The notes below the pieces were generated by a model that saw only the letters and a program-made list of their open reading frames with translations, searched no databases and had not been told where the DNA came from. Positions 1-7,593 of a DNA stretch of 64,000 nucleotides are shown piece by piece. A program made the position numbers and the translations under genes. Position 1 is the first letter of the stretch. Every line of letters begins with the position of its first letter. The stretch comes from JACKAF01 sp041391485 (GTDB taxonomy: Bacteria; Bdellovibrionota; FAC87; UBA2466; JACKAF01). Location: NCBI GenBank assembly GCA_041391485.1, contig JAWKNY010000004.1, positions 1 through 64,000 of the forward strand, in the 5' to 3' direction.

Positions 1-635
1 CGTGCGAGGCTTTTTACGGTAAGCGGCCGGTGGAATGGTTGTGCGGGGAAGTGGAACTCGATGCACGTTTTCATTTGGTGCACGCGACCCACAGTACCGC
101 AGCCGAACTGAAGCTGTTGCTTGCGAGTCAGGCGTGTGTGGTCCTGTGTCCCTCTACAGAAGGAAATCTAGGTGACGGTATTTTTGACTCCGCGTACTGG
201 AAGCAGAACGGCGGGCGTAGGGCGATAGGGACAGACAGCCACGTGGGGCTTCAAGCTTTTGAGGAGTTGCGCAGTCTAGAGTACCGAGCGCGTTTGCAGA
301 AGCAGCAGCGCAATGTCCTTTGTGCGATTGGAAACGATTGCGGCGAAACACTCTTTGAAGAGGCCTTGTCAGGCGGTGCCAGTGCTGCTGGGTTGCCCAC
401 TGCTGAGGTGAAAGTGGGCGAGTCGTTTTCAGCTCTTGTCTGGAAGGCCGAGTCGCCGCTTTTTGCCGCCCCGGCAAAACACCGCATTTCGCAGATGGTG
501 TTTGCTATGGATGCCGGGCAGCTTTACGGAACGTTTTCTCGCGGCGAGTGGCGCGTGCGCCAGCAGCAGCACCAAAAGCTGGAGGCGATCCTTCCGCCTT
601 TTCGCAAGTATATGAAGGGGCTTTGGAGCGCGTAA
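1..635 (+). CDS. hutF: Formimidoylglutamate deiminase, C-terminal part
   Basis: The reading frame is already open at the left edge (codons from position 3) and ends at TAA 633-635, so the N-terminus lies outside the window. The family converts N-formimidoyl-glutamate to N-formyl-glutamate in histidine breakdown. It is an amidohydrolase: visible are HATH, then CPSTEGNLGDGIF, then IGTDSHVG, whose Asp is the usual metal-site residue. The ELRSLEYRARL helix after the DSH motif is typical of HutF and separates it from general atrazine hydrolase-like members. No other hut gene is visible inside the window. Identification is firm; completeness cannot be judged. Confidence 0.88.
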   Translation, partial: CEAFYGKRPVEWLCGEVELDARFHLVHATHSTAAELKLLLASQACVVLCPSTEGNLGDGIFDSAYWKQNGGRRAIGTDSHVGLQAFEELRSLEYRARLQKQQRNVLCAIGNDCGETLFEEALSGGASAAGLPTAEVKVGESFSALVWKAESPLFAAPAKHRISQMVFAMDAGQLYGTFSRGEWRVRQQQHQKLEAILPPFRKYMKGLWSA

Positions 636-667
636 TCCTTACGCGTACCGTTCAAGCTTTGCAGTGA

Positions 668-958
668 TTACTTGGAATGGGTGTTGCCACCGAGCGGGGC
701 TTTGATCGCCCGGCGTGTCGCATGAGAGGTGAGCGACCGCGGTGTCGTGAGGGCGCGTCCCACCGAGGGGAGGGCCGACGTGAGGGCTCGTTGTTTATCC
801 GAGCCGGCGATGAGAAGACCGGCTCGCTCAAGTTCCTCTGCCAGTTGCGGATCGACTGGCCCAGTGAGGTAGCGCGCTTCTTGGCGTACCGCTAAGAGCC
901 CGTCTCCTGTGAGACGTAAAGTTTGTGTATTTGTTGGTACTCCGGCGACAACTCTTCT
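668..958 (-). other. Open frame continuing past the stop codon of the 959-2227 gene
   Basis: This 290-base stretch has no recognisable gene on either strand. On the minus strand, however, the frame of the neighbouring secreted protein stays open for about 96 more codons after its TGA (959-961), to TAA at 668-670. The translation is protein-like (segments such as LRLTGDGLLAVRQEARYL and DPQLAEELERAGLLIAGS) but has no ATG, GTG or TTG until near its end. It could be the rest of the upstream gene behind a point error or an in-frame stop, a decayed gene, or chance. I do not recognise the sequence. Confidence 0.3.
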
Positions 959-2227
959 TCAATCCGCAAGCCTCACTACGGTTTGAGTTGTTTTCGGTAC
1001 TCCTTTGGGCCGGAAGGTCGTGCGCGGCGCGGGCGTAAAGCCGTTGTTGCTATTTTGCGTTCCCGTTGTGAGCTGCCGTTGGGTGGTAGTGGGAGAAGTT
1101 TGGCGCGGTTGTGTTACCACCGGTTGCGAAAAGGCCTGCGCAGCGGCACTGCGAAGTTGATCAAAATTCGGTAGCGCACCAAAGGCTTGGCCCAGATTGA
1201 GCACGGCCGTGGCACCGTTTCCGGTCGCGAAGTTGGCGCCGGACTCAATCAGTTTTTGAATCGCCGGCATAAAGTCGTCCGCGTTCCCCTCTGAAAAGGA
1301 TTTTACGAGCGCGGCAATGGTCCCATCGTCGGATTGAAAATCTTTTAAGTTGGGCATTTCGCCGCCGTTGCCCATTTCAGGTGCGCCGCCAGAGCCGCCG
1401 CCCGATCCGCCACCGGAGCCACCCCCACCGGATCCGCCAGCGGTAGGACTCGGGGTAGGCGTGGGTGTCGGGGACGCAGATCCGCTTCCGTTGCCACTGC
1501 TGCCCGGACCCGAGCCGGGCCCTTGGCCGGGAGGGGCGGATTTCGCCTGGTCTCTTAAAGCGGCTGCGCGATCCGCTTTGTCGACTTCTTCGGCGCGCTT
1601 CTTCGAGGCCGTTTCAACGGCTTTTAGTTCCTCATCAAGTGCTTTTAGGTCTTTGTCCAATTCAGTCGCTTTTTTAAGAACTTCGTCCAAGTCTTTCGAT
1701 CGAACCGTCTCCGCGTTCTTTGAGATGATTTTTCGCTTCTTTGGCCGCTTTGTATTCAGGGTGTCCGCCTTGGAGGTGTCTTTAAGGACCGCCAAATTTT
1801 CCTGCACACTCGTCAAGATGTCTTCGTTCTGGCTCGTTTTATGAAAAGCTCCGTACACGGAGTCCCATAGTTTATCCCGTTCGCCTTGTCTGGTTTTTTG
1901 AAAAGTGGTGAGCTCTGTTTTCACTTGGCCCAATGTTCCGAGCGGTTGCCCTTCAAGAAAAGGCTTCCCTCCAGTTAAATGATCGGAGGTAGACCGGACC
2001 AGCTCTCGAAGTCGTCCGACGCCTTTTGCATATTCCGCCGCTGGAAGCTTGGAGAACGCCGCCGCGTCCGGGATTGCAGTGGCGGAAGTGTTCTTACCGA
2101 GTTCTAGACTAAGCCTAGGAAAGAGGGTCTTCGCCTCCTCCTCTTGCTGCCTTCGTGTAGGCGCCGCAAAAGCGGAACTCGCTAATGCGAGCGCGATCAA
2201 AGCTGCAATGCCAGTGCGAAAGTTCAA
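959..2227 (-). CDS. Secreted coiled-coil protein with Gly/Ser/Pro linker, function unknown
   Basis: The 422-residue product starts with a clear signal peptide (hydrophobic ALIALALASSAFA followed by an Ala-Pro cleavage region), so it should be exported. Residues from about 100 to 230 are rich in Lys, Glu and Leu heptads and probably form coiled coils. A low-complexity linker of Gly, Ser, Pro and Thr repeats follows at about 235-290. The last 130 residues hold a short Gly/Asn/Ala-rich region and a Thr/Gln-rich tail. No enzymatic motif is visible. The same frame remains open after the TGA, so the natural C-terminus is uncertain. I do not recognise the family; a surface or periplasmic structural role is only inferred from composition. 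Confidence 0.7.
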   Translation of the reverse strand: MNFRTGIAALIALALASSAFAAPTRRQQEEEAKTLFPRLSLELGKNTSATAIPDAAAFSKLPAAEYAKGVGRLRELVRSTSDHLTGGKPFLEGQPLGTLGQVKTELTTFQKTRQGERDKLWDSVYGAFHKTSQNEDILTSVQENLAVLKDTSKADTLNTKRPKKRKIISKNAETVRSKDLDEVLKKATELDKDLKALDEELKAVETASKKRAEEVDKADRAAALRDQAKSAPPGQGPGSGPGSSGNGSGSASPTPTPTPSPTAGGSGGGGSGGGSGGGSGGAPEMGNGGEMPNLKDFQSDDGTIAALVKSFSEGNADDFMPAIQKLIESGANFATGNGATAVLNLGQAFGALPNFDQLRSAAAQAFSQPVVTQPRQTSPTTTQRQLTTGTQNSNNGFTPAPRTTFRPKGVPKTTQTVVRLAD

Positions 2228-2506
2228 GTCATACCCCTAAGTCTACTTAGGGAATACTGCATTCCGCTTGCCAGTTTTTTCTTGTAGGAATTTTTGTAAA
2301 TACAATGAATTCAGCGTTTTAGCGGTGTCTACAACGTGTATAGGTGCCGGGGCCTTGCCTGTATACGCCCAGGCTACAGCTAACTACTTGAAATCCGAGT
2401 CCTCCAACTGTGTACACGAAAAGGTACCACGTTCCTTTTTTTACACCCCTGTGGATAACTTCAGGCACAAACAATCCACAGCCTTGTCAAAAAAGGAACG
2501 TGGTAC
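2228..2506. other. Intergenic region with nested palindrome
   Basis: No convincing gene lies here; an 80-codon plus-strand frame from 2268 lacks coding character. The start-proximal side carries the promoter region of the minus-strand secreted protein. The right half holds the long inverted repeat described separately (2422-2508). Confidence 0.5.
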
Positions 2507-2508
2507 CT
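2422..2508. repeat. Perfect 20-bp inverted repeat with nested 8-bp repeat and a DnaA-box match
   Basis: The arms 2422-2441 and 2489-2508 are exact reverse complements (core GGTACCACGTTCC followed by a T run). The 47-base spacer contains a second perfect repeat, CTGTGGAT (2449-2456) against ATCCACAG (2474-2481). TGTGGATAA at 2450-2458 is the reverse complement of the consensus DnaA box TTATCCACA. The right arm ends inside the purN stop codon, so the element could also act as a transcript end for purN. The nested-palindrome plan resembles REP/REPIN elements mobilised by Y1 (RAYT-type) transposases; no such transposase is in the window. Confidence 0.75.
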
Positions 2509-3091
2509 AAAGGAGTTTCTTGAGTGCTTCGATGTAGGTAAGGTGTTCCAGCGGCTGGAGTCGGGTGCGGAGCGAGGCCTCCGTGTCGTCATCCAGGATA
2601 GGTAGTTCTTTCTGCAGAACAATGGGGCCAGCATCTACGGCCGGGACCACCCAGTGCACGGTGCAGCCCGTTTTCTTTTCGCCCGCCTCAAGCGCCTGCC
2701 TGAGCGCATTGAGCCCGCGGTACTTGGGGAGCAGCGAAGGGTGGATGTTCAACATCCGGTCCCCAAACTTTTCTAGAATGCTTTCGCCTACGATACGCAT
2801 GTAGCCCGCCAGACAGATGAGATCGGGGCGCAGGGCACTGAGGCGCTCCAGCAGAACCGCCTCATACGCTTTTCGATCCGGTTTTCCCTCTTTTATATAA
2901 AGAGAGGGGTCGATAAGTTCGTGGTGGACTCCGAGTCGCTGCGCGCGTTCTAAAACCGGCGCTCCTACTTTATTGCAAAGAAGGCCCACCACTTCCGCGG
3001 CAATCTCGCCGCGAGCGGCGGCGGTAGCGATCGCTTCGAAGTTCGATCCTTCTCCGGACGCCAGTACGACGAGGCGCTTTCTCTTTTTCAC
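2507..3091 (-). CDS. purN: Phosphoribosylglycinamide formyltransferase
   Basis: PurN transfers a formyl group from 10-formyl-tetrahydrofolate to GAR, step 3 of purine synthesis. The product reads as a typical folate-dependent GART: N-terminal VVLASGEGSNFEAI, ICLAGYMRI, and the active-site stretch MLNIHPSLLPKYRGLNA with the catalytic His, followed by GCTVHWV and DAGPI. I place the start at GTG 3089-3091, which overlaps the purM stop (GTGA) and begins with the expected strand MKKRKRLVVL. A longer in-frame start at 3145 would lie inside purM and add 18 basic residues not seen in the family. Length about 194 residues, normal for PurN. Confidence 0.92.
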   Translation of the reverse strand: MKKRKRLVVLASGEGSNFEAIATAAARGEIAAEVVGLLCNKVGAPVLERAQRLGVHHELIDPSLYIKEGKPDRKAYEAVLLERLSALRPDLICLAGYMRIVGESILEKFGDRMLNIHPSLLPKYRGLNALRQALEAGEKKTGCTVHWVVPAVDAGPIVLQKELPILDDDTEASLRTRLQPLEHLTYIEALKKLL

Positions 3092-4126
3092 AACCACTCT
3101 ACGGATTCGTTCTGAAGAGGTGCGACGCGACCGATTGGCCAACACCGCATTCCTTTGGACTGGATATGGCTGAGGATCTTCTCGGCTTTATCCGGCTTGC
3201 AGACGCCGATCATCCCCACCCCACAGTTAAAGGTCGAAAGCATTTCCTTCGCCTCAAGGCCTGCTTTTTCCTGGATCCACTGAAATAGAGGAGGGAAAAC
3301 CCACTCGTCTTTGTCCACCTGGGCGGCAAGGCCCTTGGGCAGAGCGCGTGGTAGATTCTCGTACAACCCCCCGCCGGTGATGTGGGCAAGAGCATTGAAT
3401 TCAGAAAGGATGTCTTTCAGCACCGGTACATAAATATTGGTAGGGGCCAAGAGGGTCGCGGCCCAGCTCGCCTCTGAAAAACCGGTGGTCGCTTGGGGTT
3501 CGAGTTTTTCCTGCTCCACCAGACGGCGGATGAGCGAGTACCCGTTGGAGTGCACTCCCGAAGATTCAATCGCGAGTAAAAGATCCCCGTCTTGCACACG
3601 ATCGGGCCCCAGCAACTTCTTGCGATCGGCAACTTCCCACGCAGAAAGCCAGCCAGGTCGAATTCTTTTTTCTTTGTACAGACCCGGCATCTCGGCGGTT
3701 TCGCCGCCGACCAGCGCGCACTGGGCGACTTCACAAGCCTCACGGATACTCTCCAGCAAGGTCATCATCTGTTCTTCCAAGAGGTGGCTGGTGGCGTAGT
3801 AATCGAGAAAGATGAGCGGAGGGGCCCCGACGCAAAGAAGATCGTTTACGTTCATGGCCACCAAGTCTTGTCCCAACCCGCCCAGAGATCCCCATTGCAG
3901 CGCCAGCATCGCTTTGGTTCCAACGCCGTCACCACGAAGAAACGAGTACGGGAGAGTTCAGGGGAGCGACATCGGCTTTGATATCAAAGCAGGCGGCGAA
4001 CGGACCTACGCCTGACAGCACGCGTGGGTCTTGGTTGTTTTGCCGAAGCCGGGCGCCGAAACCTTGCAGGAGTTCCGCCGCTTTTTCCGGATTCACGCCG
4101 GCTTTTTGGTAAGTCAGTTTCTCCAT
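3088..4126 (-). CDS. purM: Phosphoribosylformylglycinamidine cyclo-ligase (AIR synthetase), frameshifted
   Basis: PurM closes the imidazole ring to give AIR in purine synthesis. The first part starts at ATG 4124-4126 (MEKLTYQKAGV) and runs through FDIKADVAPLNSPVLVSS. It then loses frame at about 3925-3935, exactly where the family has the DGVGTK motif. The +1 frame supplies GDGVGTKAMLALQWGS and continues to the end, with NVNDLLCVGAPP, LVGGETAEMPG and AHITGGGLYENLPR. One extra base explains the break. Because purine synthesis genes around it (purN, purD, purH) are intact, I take this as a sequence error. The ATG overlaps the kal stop (TAATG), and purN overlaps its own stop. Confidence 0.88.
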
Positions 4127-4545
4127 TACTTTTTCTTTCTTTGCAGTTCCAAGGGGACAACGCAGGTGCCGCTGGCTCGGCACACAACGACCGGATTTTC
4201 CAGCACATCGGCACGGCTGCTGGAGCTGCCTGAGCTTCTGTCGACAGCGATTACTTTTCGCGCCTCAAACCGCATGCTACGGGAGGTATTGCCTAGCTTG
4301 GTAATCTCGCCTTCGACCTCAAGGTAGTCGCCCGCATACACAGGAGCCAGGAACTCCACGTTGTCGTAGGCTCGAAAAAGGCCCTCGTCCCCGTCTTGCC
4401 GGATGAGGAGCTCGGTCGCGACATCCCCAAAAAACTCCAGTAGCCGGGCCCCCGAGACCAGATCGCCGCCGTAGTGGGCGTCGTGTTGGGACAGCCGTAG
4501 CCGAACCTGGCACTTTTCCAGAGACTTTTGAGGGGTTTTCTCCAT
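4126..4545 (-). CDS. kal: 3-aminobutyryl-CoA ammonia lyase-like hotdog protein
   Basis: The 139-residue product has the hallmarks of Kal, the hotdog-fold enzyme that deaminates L-3-aminobutyryl-CoA to crotonyl-CoA in lysine fermentation: VRLRLSQHDAHYGGDLVSGA, GDVATELLI, FRAYDNVEFLAPVYAGDYLEV, GNTSRSMRFEA, VVCRASGTCVVP. It is the first gene of a coupled minus-strand set: its TAA overlaps the purM ATG. None of the other lysine-fermentation genes (kamA, kamDE, kdd, kce) is visible. The role may therefore differ from anaerobic lysine use, or the partners lie elsewhere. Family assignment is strong, physiological role inferred. Confidence 0.82.
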   Translation of the reverse strand: MEKTPQKSLEKCQVRLRLSQHDAHYGGDLVSGARLLEFFGDVATELLIRQDGDEGLFRAYDNVEFLAPVYAGDYLEVEGEITKLGNTSRSMRFEARKVIAVDRSSGSSSSRADVLENPVVVCRASGTCVVPLELQRKKK

Positions 4546-4588
4546 CGGTTTACCTCTTTGGTGCTATAAACTTGCGCGGTATCCTAGC

Positions 4589-4738
4589 ACGGTCGGTGGG
4601 GGGACACTAGCCCGACCGTCGCGCAAATAGCGACAGAGTCAGGCAAACTTAGGGTTTGTCGACTGAGTACCCCGCGAGGCTAAAAAGCCTTGACGTGGGG
4701 CTCCCATCTCCGTAGTCTGCGGCATCTGGAGTTTTAAC
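4589..4738 (+). promoter_or_regulatory. Putative promoter and structured leader upstream of rplS
   Basis: Two hairpins follow each other: ACGGTCGG (4589-4596) with CCGACCGT (4612-4619), and GTCGC (4618-4622) with GCGAC (4630-4634). A sigma70-like pair sits closer to the gene: TTGACG at 4690-4695, 17 bases, then TAGTCT at 4713-4718. TGGAG at 4727-4731 is a reasonable Shine-Dalgarno site 7 bases before the GTG start. The hairpins lie upstream of this promoter, so they may belong to the divergent kal side instead. Nothing in the sequence proves regulation. Confidence 0.35.
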
Positions 4739-5251
4739 GTGCAGAACCCCATTTTAGACAAAATATCGAAGTCATTTGAGAAGAAGCGGCCTAATTTCCA
4801 CGTGGGTGATACCGTGACCGTCTATGTGCGGCTCAAGGAAGGCGACAAGGAACGTGTCCAGCCTTTCCGCGGCGTGGTTCTGTCCAAGAGTCCGAAGTCT
4901 GGTCGGGGAGCGGCAGCAACGTTTACGGTTCGAAAGATTTCCGAAGGGATCGGCGTGGAGAGAATTTTCCCGCTGCATTCGCCTTTCGTTGAAAAGATAA
5001 ACGTGGAAACTTCCGCGGATATCCGCAAATCCCGTCTGTACTTCTTGAGGGGTCTGCGGGGGAAAAAGGCGCGCCTTAAAGAGATGGAGCGCTTCGCTGA
5101 AATGGTTGTCCCTGAATCGGCTGCTCCGGCGGCTGAAGAATTGGTGACGGAACCTGTTGAGGCTGCGGCCGATGCAGAAGCTCCCAAGGCGGAAGCCAAG
5201 GAAGCCAAAACCGAAGCTAAGGACGCCAAACCTTCCAAAGATTCCAAGTAG
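4739..5251 (+). CDS. rplS: 50S ribosomal protein L19 with acidic/basic C-terminal tail
   Basis: L19 sits at the 30S-50S interface. The core (residues about 1-118) is standard: FHVGDTVTVYVRLKEGDKERVQPFRG, TFTVRKIS, GVERIFPLHSPFVEKI and the closing RKSRLYFLRGLRGKKARLKE. The start is GTG, supported by a TGGAG ribosome site. After the core comes a tail of about 50 residues made almost only of Ala, Glu, Lys, Pro and Val. Most L19 proteins (about 115 residues) lack such a tail. It may be disordered. The usual neighbours rimM and trmD are absent upstream; rnhB follows. Confidence 0.95.
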   Translation: MQNPILDKISKSFEKKRPNFHVGDTVTVYVRLKEGDKERVQPFRGVVLSKSPKSGRGAAATFTVRKISEGIGVERIFPLHSPFVEKINVETSADIRKSRLYFLRGLRGKKARLKEMERFAEMVVPESAAPAAEELVTEPVEAAADAEAPKAEAKEAKTEAKDAKPSKDSK

Positions 5252-5368
5252 CTTTAGCTGACATCAGGTACTTCTCAGGCTGAATAGGCCATAGGGAATG
5301 TGTGACCTCATAGTGTTTGATCCAACGGGGGGCGTAGGTCGTTTGGCTGTGCGCCCGGGAAGGCAACA

Positions 5369-5968
5369 GTGGGACCGGACGCATCGTTTGAAAAGCGTTA
5401 CTTGGCGCATGGGCATCGCTACATCGCCGGTGTGGATGAAGTGGGGCGAGGGTGCCTCGCAGGGCCTGTGGTGGCGGCAGCCGTCATACTGGATATGGAA
5501 CGCATTCCCGACGGCCTCAATGACTCCAAGAAACTAAGCCCGGCCAAACGCAAGCAGCTCGACACCCTGGTACGCGACAGCGCCGTGAGTTTTGCTATCG
5601 GTGTTGGCCACGTTGAGGAAATCGATACCATCAATATTCTGAACGCGTCCAAACTCGCGATGGTCCGCGCGGTGCAGACCCTGCAACCCGGTCCTACGCT
5701 CCTGCTCTTGGACGGCAATTTTCGAATCGATTTGGAAATGCCACAAGTGCCGATCGTAAAAGGAGACCAGAAATCGGTTTCCATCGCAGCCGCCTCGATT
5801 TTGGCGAAAGTTTATCGCGACGCTCTCATGATCCAAATGGACACGGACTACCCTGGATACGATTTTGCAAGCCACAAGGGTTATGGCAGCAAAGCGCACC
5901 GGGTTTTCTTGCAATCCATTGGGCCTTCACCGATTCACCGCAAGTCTTTTCAGTGGACGCCGGTATGA
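5369..5968 (+). CDS. rnhB: Ribonuclease HII
   Basis: RNase HII cleaves RNA in RNA-DNA hybrids and at single ribonucleotides in DNA. The N-terminal motif YIAGVDEVGRGCLAGPVVAAAV carries the Asp-Glu pair of the active site; LNDSKKLSP, LLLDGNF and VKGDQKSVSIAAASILAKVYRD supply the remaining conserved residues, and SHKGYGSKAH closes the domain. At 199 residues it is full length. GTG 5369 is the likeliest start; the sequence before YIAGVDE is poorly conserved in the family, so a shift of a few codons is possible. It lies between rplS and yraN, a common bacterial order (rplS-rnhB-yraN). Confidence 0.93.
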   Translation: MGPDASFEKRYLAHGHRYIAGVDEVGRGCLAGPVVAAAVILDMERIPDGLNDSKKLSPAKRKQLDTLVRDSAVSFAIGVGHVEEIDTINILNASKLAMVRAVQTLQPGPTLLLLDGNFRIDLEMPQVPIVKGDQKSVSIAAASILAKVYRDALMIQMDTDYPGYDFASHKGYGSKAHRVFLQSIGPSPIHRKSFQWTPV

Positions 5969-6272
5969 GTGGGCGGCTTGTAGCTGGTTAAAACGCCACC
6001 GTTACCAAGTGCTAGCGCGCAATTTCCGCGTTTCCGGAATCGAAATAGATTGTCTGGCTAGAGATGGGAACGGATGCCTTTGGCTCGTTGAAGTGCGCGG
6101 CCGGGCGTCTCGTGCTTGGAGACCGGTGGAGACGCTCACCGCGAGAAAACTCTCGCGGTTGGAGTTTGCAGCGGATTGCCTTTGCCGGCGCACAGGCGAA
6201 ACGGTGCGGTTGGCTTTGGTGGAAGTGTACGGGCGACGGCGATTGAGTTTTCGCTGGGTTTGTTTGGACTAG
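5919..6272 (+). CDS. yraN: YraN family (UPF0102) nuclease-fold protein
   Basis: YraN proteins have a restriction-endonuclease-like fold; their cellular role is poorly defined. Visible are GRRYEWAACSWLKRHRYQVLARNFR, the IEIDCLARDG core with the metal-site Asp, and WLVEVRGR, matching the EIDlIa..g.lvFVEVK pattern of the family (Val-Glu-Val-Arg here). The usual N-terminal G-E-x-x-A helix is changed (YEWAA). The start is uncertain: TTG 5919 inside the rnhB end gives about 117 residues, the usual length. ATG 5883 is the alternative. Overlap with rnhB fits co-translation. Confidence 0.75.
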   Translation: MGLHRFTASLFSGRRYEWAACSWLKRHRYQVLARNFRVSGIEIDCLARDGNGCLWLVEVRGRASRAWRPVETLTARKLSRLEFAADCLCRRTGETVRLALVEVYGRRRLSFRWVCLD

Positions 6273-6653
6273 CTAGTTATCTAGACGCTTGGTGCGGGGA
6301 CGGGGGCTGGAGTCGAAACTTGCCACCGCTTCATCGATATTGCTAAACACTTCGAACGGCTTGCGGGAAGTCTGGTGCACCTTGAACATGCGCTGAAACT
6401 CGGCGGACATGTTACAAAGCTTTGTTTTTGCGCGGTGGTTGCGGTGAAAACCTTTAAGAACGTTGATGAACTGACCAATTCCGCTGGAGCCTACGAAACG
6501 CAGCTTTTCCAAACTGATGACAACTTGTTCAGCAGGCGTTTTTTGTAGAAGGTCGGAGCAGGTGCGTTCGAATTCTTGGGTGGATTCGAAGTCGAGCTGG
6601 CCTTCTAGTTCAAGGACTAGCACCTCGCCCGAATGTCTTGCTCGCATAATCAT
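6273..6653 (-). CDS. STAS-domain anti-sigma-factor antagonist-like protein
   Basis: The 126-residue protein is a single STAS domain of the SpoIIAA/RsbV type: VLVLELEGQLDFESTQEFE, VVISLEKLRFVGSSGIGQFINVLKG. The Ser pair in VGSSGIG is the site phosphorylated by partner kinases in this family. It lies antisense between yraN and rsmI with no kinase or anti-sigma gene beside it, so the partner is unknown. The C-terminal tail (about 15 residues) is basic and not part of the domain. ATG 6653 or ATG 6647 could be the start. Confidence 0.85.
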   Translation of the reverse strand: MIMRARHSGEVLVLELEGQLDFESTQEFERTCSDLLQKTPAEQVVISLEKLRFVGSSGIGQFINVLKGFHRNHRAKTKLCNMSAEFQRMFKVHQTSRKPFEVFSNIDEAVASFDSSPRPRTKRLDN

Positions 6654-6702
6654 ATGTCTGACAAATTAGTAGGAAGAGAACACTTATAGTATAACAGGAA
6701 AA

Positions 6703-7536
6703 ATGCAAAACCAAGAAGCAAAACTCTTTGTGATAGCGACGCCCCTTGGCCACCTTGACGATATTACGCTTCGTGCACTGGAGGTCTTGCGAACAGTACG
6801 CATCCTGTTTGCCGAGGATACTCGCGAAACCAAAAAGCTTCTCACTCTGCACGGGATTTCGCTATCCGATCTCCGCGTCTATTCCTCTGCGCTGCATAAC
6901 ATGGACAAGTCCAATGACAGGGCGATGGAGTTTTTGCGCAATGGCCAGTCCGTAGGCGTGGTTTGCGATCGCGGGACGCCTGGGATTTCGGATCCGGGTG
7001 CAGAATTGGTGCGCCGGGCTCACGCTGAGGGGTTTGCGGTTATTCCGGTTCCGGGTGTGTCGAGTGTGACCACGCTTATCTCGGCAAGCGGCGTGACGCA
7101 ATTCAGCTTTGTGGGGTTTTTGCCTCACAAGTCCAAGGACCGGGAAAAGCTTTGGGAAAGCTCCGAGCAGGCGGGGTTGGCGTTGCTGTTTTTTGAGTCG
7201 CCGCAGCGGGTTCGAAAAACGGTAGCTGAGCTTTGCGAGCGTTTTCCCTCTGGACGCTTATTCGTGGGCCGCGAAATGACGAAAGTGTTTGAAGAGTATC
7301 GCTGGCACCCGCTTGCCAACTTGAGTCCCGAAGATTTGCCGGAGCAGGGGGAGTACTCCTTGCTGCTGGATTTCGGGGGGCCCGTCGCCGTCGAAGGGGT
7401 GGATTTGGATTCCGAGATCGCCGCCAGGCTGAGCTCGGACAAAGAGTGGGCGAAGGCCTTGGCCCCGACGTTGGGGTTGAGCAGTCAGGAGATCTACAAT
7501 CGACTGCAGCGCGCTAAAGACGAACGCAAGAAGTAA
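6703..7536 (+). CDS. rsmI: 16S rRNA (cytidine-1402-2'-O)-methyltransferase
   Basis: RsmI methylates the ribose of C1402 in 16S rRNA using SAM. The 277-residue product is complete: FVIATPLGHLDDITLRALEVL (usually ATPIGNLxD), LFAEDTRETKKLL, GVVCDRGTPGISDPGAELV, VIPVPGVSSVTTLISASG and the FVGFLP strand are all family landmarks. The C-terminal helix LGLSSQEIYNRL matches the RsmI helical domain. ATG 6703 directly follows a short spacer containing a possible promoter (TATAGTATAAC). The gene is divergent from the STAS gene. Confidence 0.93.
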   Translation: MQNQEAKLFVIATPLGHLDDITLRALEVLRTVRILFAEDTRETKKLLTLHGISLSDLRVYSSALHNMDKSNDRAMEFLRNGQSVGVVCDRGTPGISDPGAELVRRAHAEGFAVIPVPGVSSVTTLISASGVTQFSFVGFLPHKSKDREKLWESSEQAGLALLFFESPQRVRKTVAELCERFPSGRLFVGREMTKVFEEYRWHPLANLSPEDLPEQGEYSLLLDFGGPVAVEGVDLDSEIAARLSSDKEWAKALAPTLGLSSQEIYNRLQRAKDERKK

Positions 7537-7593
7537 CGCGTCGTGTTCTTCGCAAGTGTGAAGCTTGCGCCACATTTTGCCGAAGAGACTAGC

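Noticed and set aside
1350..1844. Plus-strand open frame rich in proline
   Set aside because: It is the antisense of the Gly/Ser linker of the 959-2227 gene; composition alone keeps it open.
2422..2508. Replication origin
   Set aside because: Only one clear DnaA box, no AT-rich unwinding region, no dnaA or dnaN nearby.
2268..2510. 80-codon frame over the nested palindrome
   Set aside because: Poor coding character and overlap with a repeat element.
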